From: Eubacteriales bacterium
GTDB lineage: Bacteria > Bacillota > Clostridia > Acetivibrionales > STF1-152
Length of the DNA: 7,993 nucleotides
Assembly (NCBI GenBank): GCA_028703215.1
Contig: JAQVNH010000038.1
Location: 1-7,993, forward strand
Direction of reading: 5' to 3'
Shown piece by piece: positions 6,009 to 7,993 of this stretch (positions are counted from its first letter, which is position 1; the number at the start of each line of letters is the position of its first letter). Position numbers and translations under genes: made by a program. The notes below the pieces were generated by a model. It ran no database searches and was not told where the DNA came from. It worked only from the letters and a program-made list of their open reading frames with translations.

Positions 6009-6620
6009 TTAAAACCAAGGCGGATTGTTTGCCCAGACACAAAGGCAAGGTTCTTTTCCGAGATTGCTCTTTGAGTGGGGGCGATTCGATTCAAAGGTGA
6101 TGCTGTCGCCTTCTTTTAAGAGGTAGGATTCATCCTCTATCGTTACCAGCAATTCTCCTTTTAAAACAAGCCCGCATTCGGATCCGGGGTGAGAGTATTG
6201 CTGCAGACCGGTGTTTGAGCCCGGCTCATATATGTTGTAAATAAACTCTATCGGACCGCTCAAATCAGGATTTAACAGATAAAAAGTAACACCCTTCCCG
6301 GGGGACAGCATTTTTCTTTCGTTTATATGCACAACAGGAGAAGGCTTGTTCGATGGCGCAACAGGAGAGTTATTGACCTGATTGGGAGCAGTTTCCTTGG
6401 AGTCGGCGAAAAAGGAACCCAAAGGAGTGTCCAGAGCGGAGGCGATCTTTTTTAATGTGTAAATAGAAGGTGCGAGGATGTTGCGCTCCACCTGGCTTAT
6501 CAAGCTGGATGTCAGCCCGGTTGCCTTGGCTACATCAACAATTTTTAAACCCTTTTCGATTCGCAGACTCCGTATGCTTGCGCCTAATGCGATTTCTTTA
6601 GAATCATTTTGTTTTGACAT
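6009..6620 (-). CDS. XRE-family transcriptional regulator with C-terminal cupin domain
   Basis: This 203-residue protein has an N-terminal XRE/Cro-type helix-turn-helix at about 12-68, with recognition-helix region GLTSSLISQVERN at 35-47. An Asn/Pro/Ser-rich linker follows at about 73-97, then a single small cupin barrel from about 105 to the end. The cupin motif HPGSECG at 144-150 and H182 (RPHS) give candidate metal or ligand residues H144, E148 and H182. The architecture is the common HTH-cupin type, whose cupin senses a small molecule and which usually controls a neighbouring catabolic or transport operon. The start at 6620 has AGGAGGA (6624-6630) only 3-4 bases upstream, which is close but workable. 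It is divergent from the hydrolase gene at 7070, the most likely target, and probably controls itself as well. The ligand cannot be read from the sequence. Confidence 0.92.
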   Translation of the reverse strand: MSKQNDSKEIALGASIRSLRIEKGLKIVDVAKATGLTSSLISQVERNILAPSIYTLKKIASALDTPLGSFFADSKETAPNQVNNSPVAPSNKPSPVVHINERKMLSPGKGVTFYLLNPDLSGPIEFIYNIYEPGSNTGLQQYSHPGSECGLVLKGELLVTIEDESYLLKEGDSITFESNRPHSKSNLGKEPCLCVWANNPPWF

Positions 6621-6637
6621 GAATCCTCCTTAACACT

Positions 6638-6665
6638 ATTAAATGACAATTCACTTTTTGTGCAA
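6638..6665 (-). promoter_or_regulatory. Weak candidate promoter of the XRE-cupin gene
   Basis: On the minus strand TTGCAC (plus 6660-6665) is followed after 16 bases by TTTAAT (plus 6638-6643). The leader would be very short but still includes the ribosome site. An alternative is the perfect -10 TATAAT at plus 6726-6731, which lacks a good -35 and would give a leader of about 100 bases. I cannot choose between them. Confidence 0.3.
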
Positions 6666-6723
6666 TAAAACCTAAAATCATTGTTGTATTAAAATCAGGG
6701 ATTAAAAATTTAAGTACACATAA

Positions 6724-6740
6724 TTATTATAACATAATAA
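6724..6740. promoter_or_regulatory. Inverted repeat in the divergent region, candidate operator
   Basis: TTATTAT (6724-6730) and ATAATAA (6734-6740) are perfect 7-base inverted arms around AAC. The left arm overlaps the alternative TATAAT of the regulator gene (plus 6726-6731). A protein bound here could shut off the regulator and stand about 80 bases upstream of the hydrolase -35. Its AT-only arms lower confidence. Confidence 0.35.
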
Positions 6741-6966
6741 ACAACTGAAAAATGCCGAATTTAACTGCAAAAATTGCTAAAAATTTTACTGCAAAACAAA
6801 GCGATCAATATTCAAAATGTGCTTTACAAAATGAACTATTAAATATATAATGAACATAGTTGATAATATTAATATCTAATTAATTTTAGGCGAGAACATA
6901 TTGCAAGCATGCCGAGAATTCTGACAGATTCGAGCAAACATCTTTGAGCAAACAACTGAAAATGCC
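6739..6966 (+). repeat. Direct repeat AAACAACTGAAAAATGCC flanking the hydrolase promoter
   Basis: AAACAACTGAAAAATGCC at 6739-6756 recurs as AAACAACTGAAAATGCC at 6950-6966, identical except for one A fewer, 211 bases apart. The first copy is about 70 bases upstream of the -35 and the second is in the leader about 90 bases after the expected start. Two shorter relatives, TTAACTGCAAAAA (6761-6773) and TTTACTGCAAAA (6785-6796), follow the first copy at spacings of 20 and 24 bases. The arrangement suits a regulator binding upstream and downstream of the promoter. Confidence 0.45.
6823..6851 (+). promoter_or_regulatory. Sigma-A type promoter of the creatininase-family hydrolase gene
   Basis: TTTACA at 6823-6828 is followed after exactly 17 bases by a perfect TATAAT at 6846-6851. 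The start would be near 6858, which leaves a long leader of about 210 bases before the ATG at 7070. A 10-base palindrome ATATTAATAT at 6866-6875 lies just downstream of the start. Confidence 0.8.
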
Positions 6967-7069
6967 TGAAAGAAATTTACCGGAAAAACCCAAACGAACA
7001 AACCCAAGCGAACAAAACAAAAAAAATAAAAAAGAGGGATACGAATTAACAGGAAGGAGAAATGGAACT
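6858..7069 (+). other. Long A-rich leader with no convincing gene
   Basis: This stretch lies between the expected transcription start and the hydrolase ATG. The frame of the hydrolase is open without a stop from 6890 onward. An in-frame ATG at 6962 has no ribosome site, and its would-be product is Lys/Asn/Pro-rich and unlike the family, so I treat the stretch as untranslated. GAGCAAACA occurs at 6932-6940 and 6946-6954, and CGAACAAA at 6995-7002 and 7009-7016; each pair is spaced 14 bases. There is then an almost pure A stretch at 7011-7033. The ribosome site AGGAG is at 7055-7059. An ATG at 7062 opens a three-codon frame (MEL) ending at 7073 and overlapping the gene start. No known riboswitch is recognisable by eye. 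Confidence 0.5.
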
Positions 7070-7993
7070 ATGAGTAAGTGGCAGCTTCCCGCAAAGGGAG
7101 GACATATGGAGGCAAACGACGGCATATATTACCAGAACATGACCAACCAGGATGTTGCGGAACGGTTGAAGAAGAATGATGTTATACTTATACCTGTGGG
7201 TTCTACAGAGAATCACGGTCCAAGCGCACCGTACGGAGAGGATACTTTTCTTGATACCCGTCTGTGCGAGCAGGTGGCGCTGGCAACGGGGTGCACTGTG
7301 GCTCAGCCTGTATGGTACGGCTCTCATCCGTATCATCACCTTGGAATGCCCGGGACGATAATGATTCCTGAAGACATTTTATCGGACTATCTTTGTTATG
7401 TTTTTGCCGGTTTCTGGAATACAGGGTTTAGAAAAATGATCGTGGTAAACGGTCACGGACAAGATTATGTCATACCTGCGGCTATCCACAAGTTCGGGAA
7501 GAAGTTCCAAGTCCCCGGAATAGTCCTGTATGTGCATTTTTGGAACTGTGCTAAGGAACAATTGGATACTGTTGAGAATGGAGGACCTTTCCAGACTCCG
7601 TTCATCCATGCGGATGAAGTTGAACAGTCTTACTCGCTTGCTCTTTTCCCCGAATTATGCAAACAGGAGAATGCGGTGGCGACAAAACCGGCACCGATGC
7701 TCCCCCCCGGGCATATAAACAATTCGGCGGAGCGCGGAAACGGCCCCATCAAATGGTATAATGCTTACGGAAGCGTAGGAATGGAGTGTATTTGCACACC
7801 GGAAGGAGTAATCGGCGATCCCAGGCTTGCTTCTGCAGAAAAGGCATACAAGGGTATCGAGCTCACTTTGGATTATATGGAAAAATTGGTCAATGATATT
7901 TTGGAAAAATACCCCGCAGGAAAACTTCCGCCGACTGAAATGGTCACTCAGCGCCGCAAAGAAGACATAGACGCGGTTATAAAAGGACCTGCA
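7070..7993 (+). CDS. Creatininase-family hydrolase, resembling 3-dehydro-scyllo-inosose hydrolase (IolN); 3' end beyond the window
   Basis: 308 codons are open to the window edge with no stop, so the C-terminus is missing, though most of the domain is present. The creatininase fold is shown by IPVGSTENHG at 41-50 and YGED at 55-58 (metal ligands E47, H49, D58 expected), NGHG at 127-130 with H129, HADEVEQSYSLALFPE at 180-195 and GVIGDPRLASAEK at 246-258. The family is a set of Mn/Zn amidohydrolases and C-C or ring hydrolases. From memory, the N-terminus (WQLPAKGG), PYGEDTF and SHPYHHLGMPGT match proteins annotated as 3-dehydro-scyllo-inosose hydrolase of the alternative inositol pathway. That subfamily match supports the ATG at 7070 and a role in inositol or related sugar catabolism. 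AGGAG at 7055-7059 is 10 bases upstream. It is divergent from the XRE-cupin regulator and probably the first gene of a larger operon. Confidence 0.8.
   Translation, partial: MSKWQLPAKGGHMEANDGIYYQNMTNQDVAERLKKNDVILIPVGSTENHGPSAPYGEDTFLDTRLCEQVALATGCTVAQPVWYGSHPYHHLGMPGTIMIPEDILSDYLCYVFAGFWNTGFRKMIVVNGHGQDYVIPAAIHKFGKKFQVPGIVLYVHFWNCAKEQLDTVENGGPFQTPFIHADEVEQSYSLALFPELCKQENAVATKPAPMLPPGHINNSAERGNGPIKWYNAYGSVGMECICTPEGVIGDPRLASAEKAYKGIELTLDYMEKLVNDILEKYPAGKLPPTEMVTQRRKEDIDAVIKGPA

Noticed and set aside
6909..6947. Twelve-codon open frame (MPRILTDSSKHL) in the hydrolase leader
   Set aside because: No ribosome site at a usable distance and no run of regulatory codons that would suggest a leader peptide.
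6962..7069. In-frame N-terminal extension of the hydrolase from the ATG at 6962
   Set aside because: There is no Shine-Dalgarno upstream, the product is low-complexity Lys/Asn/Pro, and the family N-terminus begins at the 7070 start; kept only as an alternative in the findings.
1..7993. CRISPR array, insertion sequence, toxin-antitoxin or defence system
   Set aside because: No regularly spaced repeats beyond the coding 72-bp repeat, no transposase or terminal inverted repeats, and no defence-type domains were found on either strand.

Overview
This window looks like chromosomal DNA from an anaerobic, low-to-moderate-GC Bacillota, most likely of the class Clostridia. The grounds are strong AGGAGG-type ribosome binding sites, sigma-A type TTGNNN-N17-TATAAT promoters, AT-rich intergenic DNA, a transketolase split into two genes, tandem DHHW-family surface proteins, a CoA-acylating aldehyde dehydrogenase and an XRE-cupin regulator. 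No taxon below class can be justified. There is no insertion sequence, CRISPR array, phage gene or rRNA.

Layout. (1) Positions 1-1809, minus strand: a two-gene operon of DHHW/AlgX-like, SGNH-hydrolase-related extracytoplasmic proteins. The upstream gene encodes a lipoprotein (715-1809). The downstream gene encodes a membrane-anchored paralogue (1-692) that runs off the left edge and carries a Ser/Thr linker built on a 72-bp tandem repeat. Such proteins usually work with an MBOAT O-acyltransferase on cell-surface polysaccharides. (2) Positions 1810-2065: a divergent control region with one good promoter in each direction. (3) Positions 2066-3885, plus strand: the N-terminal (TPP-binding) and C-terminal halves of a split transketolase, translationally coupled by a 4-base ATGA overlap and followed by a bidirectional terminator at 3924-3957. 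(4) Positions 3994-5400, minus strand: a CoA-acylating aldehyde dehydrogenase of the SauS/SucD/EutE type. (5) Positions 5628-5836: tRNA-Ser(GGA) on the minus strand with its promoter and terminator. (6) Positions 6009-6620, minus strand: an XRE-cupin transcriptional regulator. (7) Positions 6621-7069: a 449-base divergent control region with a strong plus-strand promoter, several candidate operator repeats and a roughly 210-nt A-rich leader. (8) Positions 7070-7993, plus strand: a creatininase-fold hydrolase resembling 3-dehydro-scyllo-inosose hydrolase (IolN), truncated by the right edge.

How they may work together. The transketolase pair, the acylating aldehyde dehydrogenase and the hydrolase divergent from a cupin-domain regulator look like parts of carbohydrate or polyol catabolism. 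A split transketolase beside an acylating aldehyde dehydrogenase recalls the sulfo-transketolase route of sulfoquinovose breakdown, where a two-subunit transketolase releases sulfoacetaldehyde. The IolN-like protein points instead to an inositol or sugar-acid pathway that probably continues to the right. Both readings are inferences. The genes are in separate transcription units, and a housekeeping split transketolase is common in Clostridia. I see no clear sign of a wholly new system. The most interesting items are the paralogous DHHW pair with its repeat linker, the structured control region upstream of the hydrolase, and the metabolic pairing of transketolase with acylating aldehyde dehydrogenase.
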